This document shows, one piece after another, positions 16,276-24,936 of a stretch of 45,332 bases of DNA. Origin of the DNA: Malaciobacter halophilus. GTDB lineage: Bacteria; Campylobacterota; Campylobacteria; Campylobacterales; Arcobacteraceae. The notes under the pieces are model-generated. The model worked only from the letters and a program-made list of their open reading frames with translations, was not told the DNA's origin and ran no database searches. The translations under genes were made by a program, and so were the position numbers. The DNA lies in contig NZ_NXIF01000052.1 in the NCBI RefSeq assembly GCF_002837275.1, positions 1 through 45,332 on the forward strand, written 5' to 3'. Position 1 is the stretch's first letter. Every line of letters starts with the position of its first letter.

Positions 16276-18489
16276 TTATAATCCCAATTGGCATAATCCT
16301 TGATTCTCTTCGTCTTCATTTTTTATTCCCTCTTTATATTCATAGGGAATATTCAAAACTTTATAATTTGTTTCTTTTAGTGCTTGATACAAATACTTCG
16401 TTTCATAATAATAAGGCAAGAATATTGTATACTCATGATAATCTTTACTTTCAATATCATCATTTATAAAATCATCATAAAGTAAATAATCATTTTTAGG
16501 AATAGTTATGTCTCTTAGTTCATATTTGTCTTCTGATTGTTTTATTCCACAAAGTTTTTTTTGTATTTCATCATAAAATTTATATCCATCATTAAACTTT
16601 TCTAATTCATTTTGAGTTTTTATATCTTCTTTAAATAGTTCATCATAAACTATATTTAGCCACTCTACATATTTACTAAGTTTAAAATACCCATTTTCTA
16701 TAGTTTTAAAAGTAAGTTCCAAAAGATATTCAGAACTATAAGGAAATCTTTGTTCATATCTAAATATATATATTTCCCCTTTTTTAATTTCTACTTTTTT
16801 ACGATTTACTCTACCAAATCTTTGTATCAAAGCATCTATAGGAGCATTATCAGTAAACATAACATCAAAATCTATATCTAAAGATATTTCTACTATTTGT
16901 GTAGCTATTAGAATAAAAGGTTTATCTCCATCTAACTTTTCAAATATATCTTTCTCTTTTTGATTTTTATCTCGTTTTTTAAATGTAGAGTGATAAAGTA
17001 TCAAATCATTTTCATCTATTAAATAATCATCTCTTAATTTTTTATATGTATCAGTTGCACTTCTTACTGTATTTCGTATGATTAGTACATTTTTCTTTTC
17101 TTCAAACTTTTCAAGTATCAAATCAAAATTATCATCTAACTCTTCATCTATCTTAATAATCTCATTTGCTTTTTTTTCAAAAAGTTTTTCCTCTTTTATT
17201 AGTGGGTAATTTTCAATACCTAGCAACTTTTTGACTTCATTAGGTATGGAAGCACTCATAAGACAAACTTTCACATCAAATTCACAACATAGCTCTAAAA
17301 ACTTTTTTATAAAACCCATCAGTTTAAAATCATAACAATGAATCTCATCTATTATGACAATAGAGTTCAAATAGTTTTTAGTAGCAATATTAAATCTACC
17401 GATATTTATAAAAAACTTTAAAAGTGAATCTATAGTAGAAACAGTAACTGGCTTTGAAAAGTTTTTATTAAATGTTATCTCACTTTTAAAAAAATCATCT
17501 ACTACTCCATGTTCCTCTTCATATTCTTTTTCCAAATATAGCTTTGAAGAGGAATGAATAAGTCCACACTCTTTTTTATCAAAAAATATAGTTACTCTTT
17601 CGTATAGTTTATTTGAAGTTACTTGTGTAGGAAGAGTATATATTATCTTAGAGTTCTTATCATAAAGATTTTTTATAGCCCAAAGAAGTGAGCCTTCAGT
17701 TTTTCCTTCACCCGTTGGAATCTCTACTAAAATACTATTTTTACAGTTTGATAAATCTTTCTGAAAACCTCTTAATCTCTCAAAAGATAAATTAGATATA
17801 AAACTCTCTTTTGTAGGAATATTATTAAAATAAGTACTAGGTAAACTATTACTAAATCTTGCACTTGCTAACCAGTCTGCTAGATTTAATATACCGCTAC
17901 AGTATGTATATAATGTTCTTAATTTATGATTTTTATTTATATATTTTAAGTCACTATCCATACTATTTATTTCATTTGAAATATCATTTTCTATTTCAAA
18001 ATCAAATTTATATAAACACTCTTTTTTTAAGTATTTTTCATAAGCATTTTTATACCCATAAAAAAACACCTCTGCATCACTTAAAAACACATATCTCACT
18101 TTTTTCACATTATAAGGAAGTAAAGTGTGATGTGTTAAACAAAGTATCATCAAAAGATTTATATAACTATCATATTCTCCTCTTATGTCAAATTCATCAA
18201 ACATAGATAAAACACTTGCAGAATATAATGAGTGATAAGAGTTACTACCATTATTAATAGTATCCTGAAACTCCTTTGTAGCTTTACCTATATCATGAAA
18301 ATAGGCGCTAAAAAAAATCAAATCTAAGATTTTATCTTTATCCCAGCCACATATTTTAGATACTCTTTCAAGTGAACTTTCATCTACCAAATTAAGTGCT
18401 TCTTCTATTACCCAGCACGTATGTTCTTCTAAAGTTTGAGTAGATACAATTTCTCCATCTACTTGTAATTTTTTAGCTAAAATCTCCAC
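16276..18489 (-). CDS. cas3: Cas3, HD nuclease-helicase
   Basis: A 737-residue fused nuclease-helicase that degrades DNA marked by Cascade. The HD domain has His23, the HD pair at 65-66 (YFHDIGKA), His86 and the HH pair at 120-121. The helicase has Walker A IPTGEGKT (about 257-264), DEIH (381-384), SAS (412-414), IATQIVEISLDID and motif VI QRFGRVNR (556-563). All motifs are intact. It overlaps cas5 by one base (18489) and abuts cas4. The length is at the compact end for type I-B Cas3. Confidence 0.96.
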   Translation of the reverse strand: MEILAKKLQVDGEIVSTQTLEEHTCWVIEEALNLVDESSLERVSKICGWDKDKILDLIFFSAYFHDIGKATKEFQDTINNGSNSYHSLYSASVLSMFDEFDIRGEYDSYINLLMILCLTHHTLLPYNVKKVRYVFLSDAEVFFYGYKNAYEKYLKKECLYKFDFEIENDISNEINSMDSDLKYINKNHKLRTLYTYCSGILNLADWLASARFSNSLPSTYFNNIPTKESFISNLSFERLRGFQKDLSNCKNSILVEIPTGEGKTEGSLLWAIKNLYDKNSKIIYTLPTQVTSNKLYERVTIFFDKKECGLIHSSSKLYLEKEYEEEHGVVDDFFKSEITFNKNFSKPVTVSTIDSLLKFFINIGRFNIATKNYLNSIVIIDEIHCYDFKLMGFIKKFLELCCEFDVKVCLMSASIPNEVKKLLGIENYPLIKEEKLFEKKANEIIKIDEELDDNFDLILEKFEEKKNVLIIRNTVRSATDTYKKLRDDYLIDENDLILYHSTFKKRDKNQKEKDIFEKLDGDKPFILIATQIVEISLDIDFDVMFTDNAPIDALIQRFGRVNRKKVEIKKGEIYIFRYEQRFPYSSEYLLELTFKTIENGYFKLSKYVEWLNIVYDELFKEDIKTQNELEKFNDGYKFYDEIQKKLCGIKQSEDKYELRDITIPKNDYLLYDDFINDDIESKDYHEYTIFLPYYYETKYLYQALKETNYKVLNIPYEYKEGIKNEDEENQGLCQLGL

Positions 18490-19220
18490 TAGTAAAACAC
18501 CAATTTATTTTCAAGTTCATTATCTACAAAAGTCTTTACTTCATCTTGAAACTCTATTTCACAGTTTAAATATTCAACTTGATTAAACTCATAATCCTTT
18601 TTAGATTCTTTAGGGATTCTTTTATTTTTTTTATCAAAACCTATAAACTTTGTAGGTGTTATATTTAATATAGGGAACTCTATATTTTTGTGTAAATCTT
18701 TTACAAATGATTTATATTTTATCCCTTTATCTAAAAATACACTGTTTATTTTATTAGTATCATTTTTAGTTAGTTCTATCTGTTTTATATTCTTTATCTC
18801 TATAAGTTCATCATCCATACCTAAAGATGGAGTATTTTTAGGCTTATTTAGATTTTCAAGAATCTCATTATAAAACTCTTCATCTTCTATTTTTAAATAA
18901 ACTAAATAGCTTGGTAAAAATAGTTTATCCCTTCTCACTACAGAAAAGTCTTTTCTTTTCCCCTTTTCTAGTGGTTTTAGAGTTTTATATCTCCATAAAT
19001 CTTTAGCTTTCCCTTTTATCTCATTTATAACAATAGAGATTTCTATCAACTCTTTATCCAAAATCTCAAAAAACTCTTTTTGAGATTTTAAAGAGATATT
19101 ACAAAGCATACCTATTAAAGTAGTTTTAGGAGGTGCTAAAAAACTTTTATGATAAGTTCTAAAAAAAGGTATTCTATATGAGTTTACAAGTCCTTGTATC
19201 TCAAATCTTATAACTTTCAT
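18489..19220 (-). CDS. cas5: Cas5 (type I-B), Cascade subunit
   Basis: A 243-residue RAMP protein. The N-terminus MKVIRFEIQGLVNSYRIPFF, then TYHKSFLAPPKTTLIGMLCN, is the classic Cas5 signature. Cas5 caps the 5' tag of the crRNA (ATTGAAAT here) and contacts Cas8. It shares single bases with cas7 upstream (19220) and cas3 downstream (18489), indicating tight translational coupling. It looks most like the Cas5t (Tneap-type I-B) group; the subgroup is a judgement by eye. Confidence 0.92.
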   Translation of the reverse strand: MKVIRFEIQGLVNSYRIPFFRTYHKSFLAPPKTTLIGMLCNISLKSQKEFFEILDKELIEISIVINEIKGKAKDLWRYKTLKPLEKGKRKDFSVVRRDKLFLPSYLVYLKIEDEEFYNEILENLNKPKNTPSLGMDDELIEIKNIKQIELTKNDTNKINSVFLDKGIKYKSFVKDLHKNIEFPILNITPTKFIGFDKKNKRIPKESKKDYEFNQVEYLNCEIEFQDEVKTFVDNELENKLVFY

Positions 19221-20143
19221 TATTTACTCTTTAAAAGGTTTTTATACTCTTGTAGTGCTTTTGATACAGTTATAACATTTTCAAACTTTTCTTTTATCTC
19301 ATCTTCATTGTTAAATATCCCTTTTGATATACCAATTGTTAATTTTTCCACATCATTTTCTTCTATAGTTTCTAAAATGTTTTCAATGTTTATATTACCC
19401 TCACTGTCTACATCAAGACTATTTAATAAAAATGGGTTTCCAGTTTTTTGATGTGATATTACAATAAATTTAGGTGAAATATCTTCTAAATTTCTTGATT
19501 GTTTTGCTCCACCATTAAAGTTTTTAACAGCATCTAAAAATATATTTAATCTATGATTTTTTTCATCAACATTAAGTATTTCACTTACATCATATGTATA
19601 TTCATCTACTTCATTCCCTATATGAGAGATATTTACCATAATATTACCTCTCATAAAATTTAATGTATCAACTTCTATTTGTACTATATTTCCACTTTTT
19701 TCATTCTCTTTTTTAGGTTTTTGTTTTCTAGTAAGATAATCATATTCACCCTTATAAGGTAAAATTGAAATAAGTGGAGTAACTTTTATAGGAGACCATC
19801 TTCGACCACCACTTGGGAACATATATCCAAATAAATCCAGATCAACAAATTTTTTAAAAGCTTCTTCTTTTACATCTTTTAATTTCTTATCAAGATCAAT
19901 ATATTTACCATTCTCATCTCTAAATGTTGGTTCACCTTTCTCACTTACTTCTGTTATTCTTTCTCCTAATTGATGTAAAGTCTCTTTAAAATATCTTCTT
20001 AAGGCTTGTCCAGATACATAAGCAAACTCTTCACCATTTGCACTAGAGATTTTTTTCATTTCTGTTATATTTCCACCTGTTCCTTCACTACCATTTAATG
20101 ATGCTAAATTTACTTTTGTTATATATGCGATATTTAAAAACAT
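19220..20143 (-). CDS. cas7: Cas7 (Cst2/DevR-like), Cascade backbone
   Basis: A 307-residue RAMP protein that polymerises along the crRNA spacer. It begins with an RRM-like strand, MFLNIAYITKVNLASLNGSE, followed by GTGGNITEMKKISSANGEE and SGQALRRYFKETL, as in Cst2/DevR-type Cas7 proteins of subtype I-B. RNLEDISPKFIVIS is another family-typical segment. One base separates it from cas8. Length is normal. Confidence 0.92.
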   Translation of the reverse strand: MFLNIAYITKVNLASLNGSEGTGGNITEMKKISSANGEEFAYVSGQALRRYFKETLHQLGERITEVSEKGEPTFRDENGKYIDLDKKLKDVKEEAFKKFVDLDLFGYMFPSGGRRWSPIKVTPLISILPYKGEYDYLTRKQKPKKENEKSGNIVQIEVDTLNFMRGNIMVNISHIGNEVDEYTYDVSEILNVDEKNHRLNIFLDAVKNFNGGAKQSRNLEDISPKFIVISHQKTGNPFLLNSLDVDSEGNINIENILETIEENDVEKLTIGISKGIFNNEDEIKEKFENVITVSKALQEYKNLLKSK

Positions 20144-20144
20144 T

Positions 20145-21848
20145 TTATTTCCCTTCTTTTTTCATTTTATTTCTATAATTAGTAGCTTTGTATTTATCAA
20201 TTGCATAAATTGCAATATAATCCCTTACTATTTCCCATTCATTTTCTAGAACATTTAAAACTTCTTCTAAAGATTCATTAAACTCTTTTGAAAACCTAGC
20301 TTTTTCACCATGCTTTAAACTTGCAAACTTTAAGTCTTTAAAATATGATAATAATTGTTTATAATTTTTCACATTTCTAAGTTTAAAAAGTAAATCTTTA
20401 TCTCCTAATTGCGCACAAAAATACCCTATTGAATCTCCTAATATTTTTGATTTTTCATGAATATTCATATTTTTTTCTCCCATTATATTTTTTAAATAAA
20501 GTTTTTCGAACTCAAACAAGTTTTTTCCAAAAGACTTTGAATCATTTTTTAATATATTAAAACTTGCCAAGTAATAATATTTCCTAAGTTCTTTAAACTC
20601 CAACAATCCCTTACACCATTTTTGATAATTAACATTAACTTCTTTAGAACCTTGAGATTTATAAAAAATTACAAATATATCAGCAAAATAAGTAAATAAA
20701 TCAGCCTCTTTTATCTTCTCAAAGAATCTTATAAGTTGATATGCTTTTGTATATTCATTTAAAGATTTTTTGAAAGTTCCATCCTCAACATATGTTACAA
20801 ATGTAATCTCTTGAAGAGCATTATAAATTCTCTCTTTAAGTTTTTTCCTTTTTTTATTTGCTTTTTCATACTCCTCTTCTATATGATAAATTTTAGAAAA
20901 TAGATACATAAAAAACTTCAATTCAAACTCAACATCACTTTTTGAAATATAAAAGTACGTATTAAAAATCTCATCTTTTTTTAACTGCTCATAAAAATTG
21001 ATATTTGTATTAGGTTCAACTGTATTTCCAGAAGAGTCTTTAAAACTCTCTTTTTCATCACTTATTTGTAAATCATATTTAAAAATATCAAGTGCCTCTA
21101 AACTTGAAGAGTTTGGATAAATAAAAAATGAATAATTAAAATAATGCTGTACCTTAGTACCAAACCAATAAATTAAAGCTTCCCATTTATCAATATTATA
21201 CTCTTTAGATATCTTTAGCATATCATGAAAATTTTTTTGGCCATCTTCAAAATTATGGATAGAAGAGTTTAAAACTAAAAAATCATTTTTTACTAAATAA
21301 GATGAAAATCTTTCTATATGCTCATCTAAGGTTGATAATACATAAATTTCATTTTTTGATTTATCATAATAACACTTTTCAATTTTAAAATCATCTTTAT
21401 CATGATTATCATATTTTGATTTGTATAATTTCTCTTTTTGAAATAATTCTTTTTGAGATATTCCTAAATCATCTATATGAAATCTTATCAAAGAGTTTTT
21501 AGAATCATTATTACCACCATTTTTTATATTTATTTTATTTGTTTGAGTAAACTGTTTTTGTTTCATATCAAAAAATATTCTTTTATTTTTTTCATTAAAA
21601 CTAACTATCTTTTTATCTTTTAAAAACTTATTTAAAATCTCAAAATATATTTTTTCATCTTTATATTCTAATTCTAAATAATTACTTTGAAACTCAAACT
21701 CTATATCAAAACTATTATCTTGTAAAAACTGATATAAATTCACTATGCCATTATTAAAAAATACATCTTTTACAATAAATTTTTTAGAAATAGTTTCGCA
21801 AGAAGATTTTTCATCAAATAAACTATTTTGCACTAGTTCCATAAACAA
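20145..21848 (-). CDS. cas8b: Cas8 (type I-B large subunit)
   Basis: A 567-residue protein in the large-subunit position between cas6 and cas7. Sequence similarity is low, as is usual for Cas8, so the call rests mainly on position and size. The N-terminal half is mixed alpha/beta and lysine-rich. The last ~150 residues are helical (GDSIGYFCAQLGDKDLLFKL, and a DYIAIYAIDKY segment near the end) and resemble the C-terminal small-subunit-like bundle of Cas8b. Cas8 recognises the PAM and recruits Cas3. It overlaps cas6 by 16 nt; the second Met (residue 3) is an alternative start. No CXXC zinc finger was seen. Confidence 0.8.
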   Translation of the reverse strand: MFMELVQNSLFDEKSSCETISKKFIVKDVFFNNGIVNLYQFLQDNSFDIEFEFQSNYLELEYKDEKIYFEILNKFLKDKKIVSFNEKNKRIFFDMKQKQFTQTNKINIKNGGNNDSKNSLIRFHIDDLGISQKELFQKEKLYKSKYDNHDKDDFKIEKCYYDKSKNEIYVLSTLDEHIERFSSYLVKNDFLVLNSSIHNFEDGQKNFHDMLKISKEYNIDKWEALIYWFGTKVQHYFNYSFFIYPNSSSLEALDIFKYDLQISDEKESFKDSSGNTVEPNTNINFYEQLKKDEIFNTYFYISKSDVEFELKFFMYLFSKIYHIEEEYEKANKKRKKLKERIYNALQEITFVTYVEDGTFKKSLNEYTKAYQLIRFFEKIKEADLFTYFADIFVIFYKSQGSKEVNVNYQKWCKGLLEFKELRKYYYLASFNILKNDSKSFGKNLFEFEKLYLKNIMGEKNMNIHEKSKILGDSIGYFCAQLGDKDLLFKLRNVKNYKQLLSYFKDLKFASLKHGEKARFSKEFNESLEEVLNVLENEWEIVRDYIAIYAIDKYKATNYRNKMKKEGK

Positions 21849-22567
21849 AACCCTCCACCATAACTTTGACGTTCACCCAAGCCACAAGCAAGTGCTGTAA
21901 ATGCAAGTTTTTGACTTATTTCATCTTCATTAACTATTATCTTAAACTTATTTCCAAAAAGTCTTACTTTTTGCTCTTTTTTATCATTTATTTTTTTAGT
22001 AAAATAGATTGATTGAGGTTTTTGATTTTTGATTTCAAAAAGTTGTATAAAATTTTGTGTAGGTTCTAAATCTTTTTCATAAAATGATTTATATTTTTTT
22101 AGTAAGTTATTTTGTAGTTGTTTTTGCAAAATAAATATATCATCTTTTATACTCCAAAACATCTGTTTTTCTCCCTTTTGTCTTGGAAGTGATACTATTA
22201 CAGGAGTTACACTATAAAGTTCTGTTATAAAAAATTGCTTTACTATTTTTTTATTTGTTTCTACTATTTGTAAAAAATGATTATTTATATTTTCTTTAAG
22301 AAGAGTAGATAATGAATCTATAAATCTTTCATCAAGTGAGCGAAGTGTAAATTTATAAACTCTTCCTTTTTTATAGAGTTTATCTTTTTCAAGGGGATAA
22401 AACCCACCAAAACTATAATATTTATAACCTTTTTGCTGATGAAAATCTTTCAACTTATCATTTTTTAGCATACTAAAATTTATAAATTTTGAAATTACAT
22501 CAAAACTATTTATAAACTCTATGTCTACTTTAATAAATACTGTACATATCAATTCAAAGTATTTCAT
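21833..22567 (-). CDS. cas6: Cas6, crRNA-processing endoribonuclease
   Basis: A 244-residue RAMP endonuclease that cuts the repeat RNA to leave an 8-nt 5' tag. It starts with a hydrophobic strand, FELICTVFIKVDIEF, has His43 in a typical catalytic position (DFHQQKGYKYY), and ends with the glycine-rich loop ACGLGERQSYGGGF that defines the family. It is the first gene of the cas operon, with GGAG about 7 nt before its ATG and a -10 element about 50 bp upstream. Confidence 0.92.
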   Translation of the reverse strand: MKYFELICTVFIKVDIEFINSFDVISKFINFSMLKNDKLKDFHQQKGYKYYSFGGFYPLEKDKLYKKGRVYKFTLRSLDERFIDSLSTLLKENINNHFLQIVETNKKIVKQFFITELYSVTPVIVSLPRQKGEKQMFWSIKDDIFILQKQLQNNLLKKYKSFYEKDLEPTQNFIQLFEIKNQKPQSIYFTKKINDKKEQKVRLFGNKFKIIVNEDEISQKLAFTALACGLGERQSYGGGFCLWN

Positions 22568-22613
22568 TTCTACTCCAATAAAACTATATTGTAATAATTC
22601 TACTGAAACAAAT

Positions 22614-22619
22614 ATTATA
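22614..22619 (-). promoter_or_regulatory. -10 element of the cas operon
   Basis: TATAAT on the minus strand in an AT-rich stretch, 47 bp before the cas6 ATG and just after aat, which is on the same strand. No clear -35 is visible, and the promoter would make the cas genes independent of aat. Confidence 0.45.
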
Positions 22620-22655
22620 AATACTTAATTATGACTTTTTTATAACCAATTTTAA

Positions 22656-23324
22656 TTAGAATTGTGGAAAGTTCTCAATAGATACTTTTAATCTATCTAA
22701 AAATTCATCTCTACTTATACACTTTGCACCAAGTGATTGTAAGTGATTTGTTGGTGTTTGACAGTCAAGTAAGCTAAAACCTTTCTGTTTTAATCTTTGA
22801 ACAAGATAATAAAGTGCAACTTTAGATGCATCACTTTTTTTTGCAAACATAGACTCTCCACAAAACATATCTCCTATACAAAGTCCATAACCTCCACCAA
22901 CTAACTCTCCTTCATAATAGCTTTCAAAAGAGTGTGCATAACCCAACTTATGAAGGTTTGTATATGCTTGTATTAGTTCATCTTGCAACCATGTTCCATC
23001 TTGTTCTGGTCTATAAATATTTTTACATTCAATCATCACTTGTGTAAAGTTTTCATCAAACTTTACTTCAAACGTATCTTTTTTGATTGTTTTTGCTAAA
23101 CTTTTAGATAATTTAAAATCATCTAATTCCATTACTAATCTTGGATTAGGACTCCACCATAATATTGGTTCATCAGGGTTATACCAAGGGAAAATACCAT
23201 GAGCATATGCAGTAATTAATCTCTTAGCACTAAGATCACCTCCATAAGCTAAAACACCTTCATCACATGCAAGTCTTGGATTTGGGAAAGTATAAACATC
23301 ATCAGTTAGTGGGAATATTTGCAC
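22656..23324 (-). CDS. aat: Leucyl/phenylalanyl-tRNA-protein transferase
   Basis: A 222-residue Aat enzyme that adds Leu or Phe to N-terminal Lys or Arg. Family motifs: FPNPRLACDEGVLAYGGDLS, AYAHGIFPWYNPDEPILWWSPNPR, GTWLQDELIQAY, GYAHSFESY, GGGYGLCIGDMFCGESMF and LLDCQTPTNHLQSLGA. The start is GTG at 23322-23324 with AAGGA 6 nt upstream. It works in the same N-degron pathway as Bpt, ClpS and ClpA, all encoded in this window. It is on the same strand as the cas genes but 88 bp before cas6. Confidence 0.96.
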   Translation of the reverse strand: MQIFPLTDDVYTFPNPRLACDEGVLAYGGDLSAKRLITAYAHGIFPWYNPDEPILWWSPNPRLVMELDDFKLSKSLAKTIKKDTFEVKFDENFTQVMIECKNIYRPEQDGTWLQDELIQAYTNLHKLGYAHSFESYYEGELVGGGYGLCIGDMFCGESMFAKKSDASKVALYYLVQRLKQKGFSLLDCQTPTNHLQSLGAKCISRDEFLDRLKVSIENFPQF

Positions 23325-23360
23325 AATAATCCTTATTGTTTTTGCGTGATTATAACAAGC

Positions 23361-24209
23361 TTACCTAAATAGATATCTTAACATTGCTTCTTGAATTTTA
23401 TTTGCCTGTGCCATAGCAAATATACCAGCTTGAACTAAGATTTTTAGTTTACTAAAATGTGCTACTTCTTTTGCATAATCAACATCTCTAATAACAGATT
23501 CACTTGCTTTAAGATTAGTTTTTAAAGTCATCATATATCTAACAGAAGACTCTAGTTGATTCTGAGTTGAACCAACCTCTGCTCTAAAAGTATTTAAAGT
23601 AGTTAAAGAGTTATCAATATTATCAAGCCAATTTTGTGCTTCTGTTTTACTTAAAGAGTTTGCTCCTAAGTTTTTCAAAGCATCTAAACCTAAGCCTACT
23701 GTATTTGCTTGTATTCCTTTTAAATCTATTGTATTTAATGCTTTTTCACCAATTTGAAATGTACTATCATCAGATATTGCTGTATCATTTTGATCTTTTT
23801 GTAGTATGTAGTTTCCATTGTAGTTTGTTTGAGAGGCTATATTATTTAATTGACTTAATAGTTTAGTTATGTCTTTTCTTATTGCTTCTCTTCCTTCATC
23901 TGTTGTTGTATCAGTTGAAGCTTGTAAAAGTTTTACTTTTACAATATCTAAAATATTTGATTGCTCTGCCATTGCTTTATCTGCTATTTGAGTCATTGCA
24001 ATAGCTGAATTAGCATTTTCTATACTTTGTTGAACAGAGCTAGCTTGTGTTCTAAGTTTATCTGCAATTGCAAGCCCAGAAGGGTCATCACTTGCACTAT
24101 TTATTCTAAGACCTGTTGATAGTCTTTTTAAAGATTCACTTAGAAGTTTACTATTTCGACTATAATTTTCATATGCAATCATACTTGATACATTTGTATA
24201 TAATCTCAT
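23361..24209 (-). CDS. Short divergent flagellin
   Basis: A 282-residue flagellin with intact D0/D1 ends (MRLYTNVSSM, LKRLSTGLRINSASDDPSGL and, near the C-terminus, AGIFAMAQANKIQEAMLRYLF) and a small variable centre. Several usually invariant positions differ: the start reads MRLY rather than MRIN, and YENYSRNSKLLSESL replaces the common N-terminal helix. This suggests a minor or paralogous flagellin, not the main filament protein. Such proteins pass through the flagellar export apparatus, whose genes lie at 35-45 kb. Its AAGGAG ribosome site is strong. Confidence 0.9.
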   Translation of the reverse strand: MRLYTNVSSMIAYENYSRNSKLLSESLKRLSTGLRINSASDDPSGLAIADKLRTQASSVQQSIENANSAIAMTQIADKAMAEQSNILDIVKVKLLQASTDTTTDEGREAIRKDITKLLSQLNNIASQTNYNGNYILQKDQNDTAISDDSTFQIGEKALNTIDLKGIQANTVGLGLDALKNLGANSLSKTEAQNWLDNIDNSLTTLNTFRAEVGSTQNQLESSVRYMMTLKTNLKASESVIRDVDYAKEVAHFSKLKILVQAGIFAMAQANKIQEAMLRYLFR

Positions 24210-24232
24210 AGTAAACTCCTTTTAAACTTAAT

Positions 24233-24238
24233 ATTATA
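24233..24238 (-). promoter_or_regulatory. -10 element of the flagellin gene
   Basis: TATAAT on the minus strand, overlapping the stop codon of the cytochrome gene and about 24 bp before the flagellin ATG. No sigma-54 or sigma-28 consensus was seen, which is unusual for a flagellin; co-transcription with the cytochrome is the alternative. Confidence 0.4.
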
Positions 24239-24848
24239 ATGTAGAGATGTACTCTGCCATAGCCTCTATATCACTATCACTTAAAGATAAAACTTGGCTT
24301 TTCATAACACCTTTCATAGCTTTTCCATAAGTATCATTTTTATATCCATTTAAAGCATCAATTGTTCTTTGCTTATCCCATCCTTGTATAATTTCTGATT
24401 TACCCAATGCTTTAAGTTCACCTTTTTGTCCATGGCAACCAGCACATTTTAAAAATAGTTGTTCACCTTTTGTTGAATTACTACTTTTTATTATATTATT
24501 TATACTTTTTTCGATTTTATCGGCTGATTTTTCAACCTCTTTTTGTACTTCTTTAGTTACTTCACTGCCTTTTTTGACAACCTCTTCAGTAACTATTGAG
24601 GCCTCTTCTCCAACCTCTTTTGAAGTTTTATTAATAATCTCTTTTATCTGTTTAGAAGCTTCACCTACTTTTGCAGTGATATTCTCACTAGTATTTTTAA
24701 TTTTATTAATTAAATCATCTTCTTGTACTGGCTTCTCTTCTGTTTTTTCTACTGGTGCAACTTCGTTTGTATTGTTTTGTTCAATTTTTTGTTCACAACC
24801 TGTAAGCAATAAAATCGCAACAAATGAACTTATTAACGCAGTTTTCAT
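24234..24848 (-). CDS. Lipoprotein c-type cytochrome with a long helical spacer
   Basis: A 204-residue protein. It has a lipoprotein signal (VAILLLTGC, lipid-modified Cys18), an acidic linker, then a charged Lys/Glu/Thr-rich helical stretch (about 45-122), and a C-terminal cytochrome c domain with a single heme motif CAGCH (135-139) and a likely Met ligand in KAMKGVM. It is probably anchored to a periplasm-facing membrane, with the heme domain held away by the helical stalk, and would shuttle electrons. It is upstream of the flagellin gene by 24 bp. Which oxidase or reductase it serves is not visible here. Confidence 0.88.
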   Translation of the reverse strand: MKTALISSFVAILLLTGCEQKIEQNNTNEVAPVEKTEEKPVQEDDLINKIKNTSENITAKVGEASKQIKEIINKTSKEVGEEASIVTEEVVKKGSEVTKEVQKEVEKSADKIEKSINNIIKSSNSTKGEQLFLKCAGCHGQKGELKALGKSEIIQGWDKQRTIDALNGYKNDTYGKAMKGVMKSQVLSLSDSDIEAMAEYISTL

Positions 24849-24936
24849 TAAATAACCTTTTTTTAATAATAATACATATTATCCTATAATAATTTTAAAA
24901 TAAGTTTAAAAACCATTTCTAAAAGTTAGTTTAAAG

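Noticed and set aside
22648-22665. Palindrome CAATTTTAATTAGAATTG at the end of aat as a terminator
   Set aside because: No T-run follows in the direction of aat, and the stem is almost entirely A/T.
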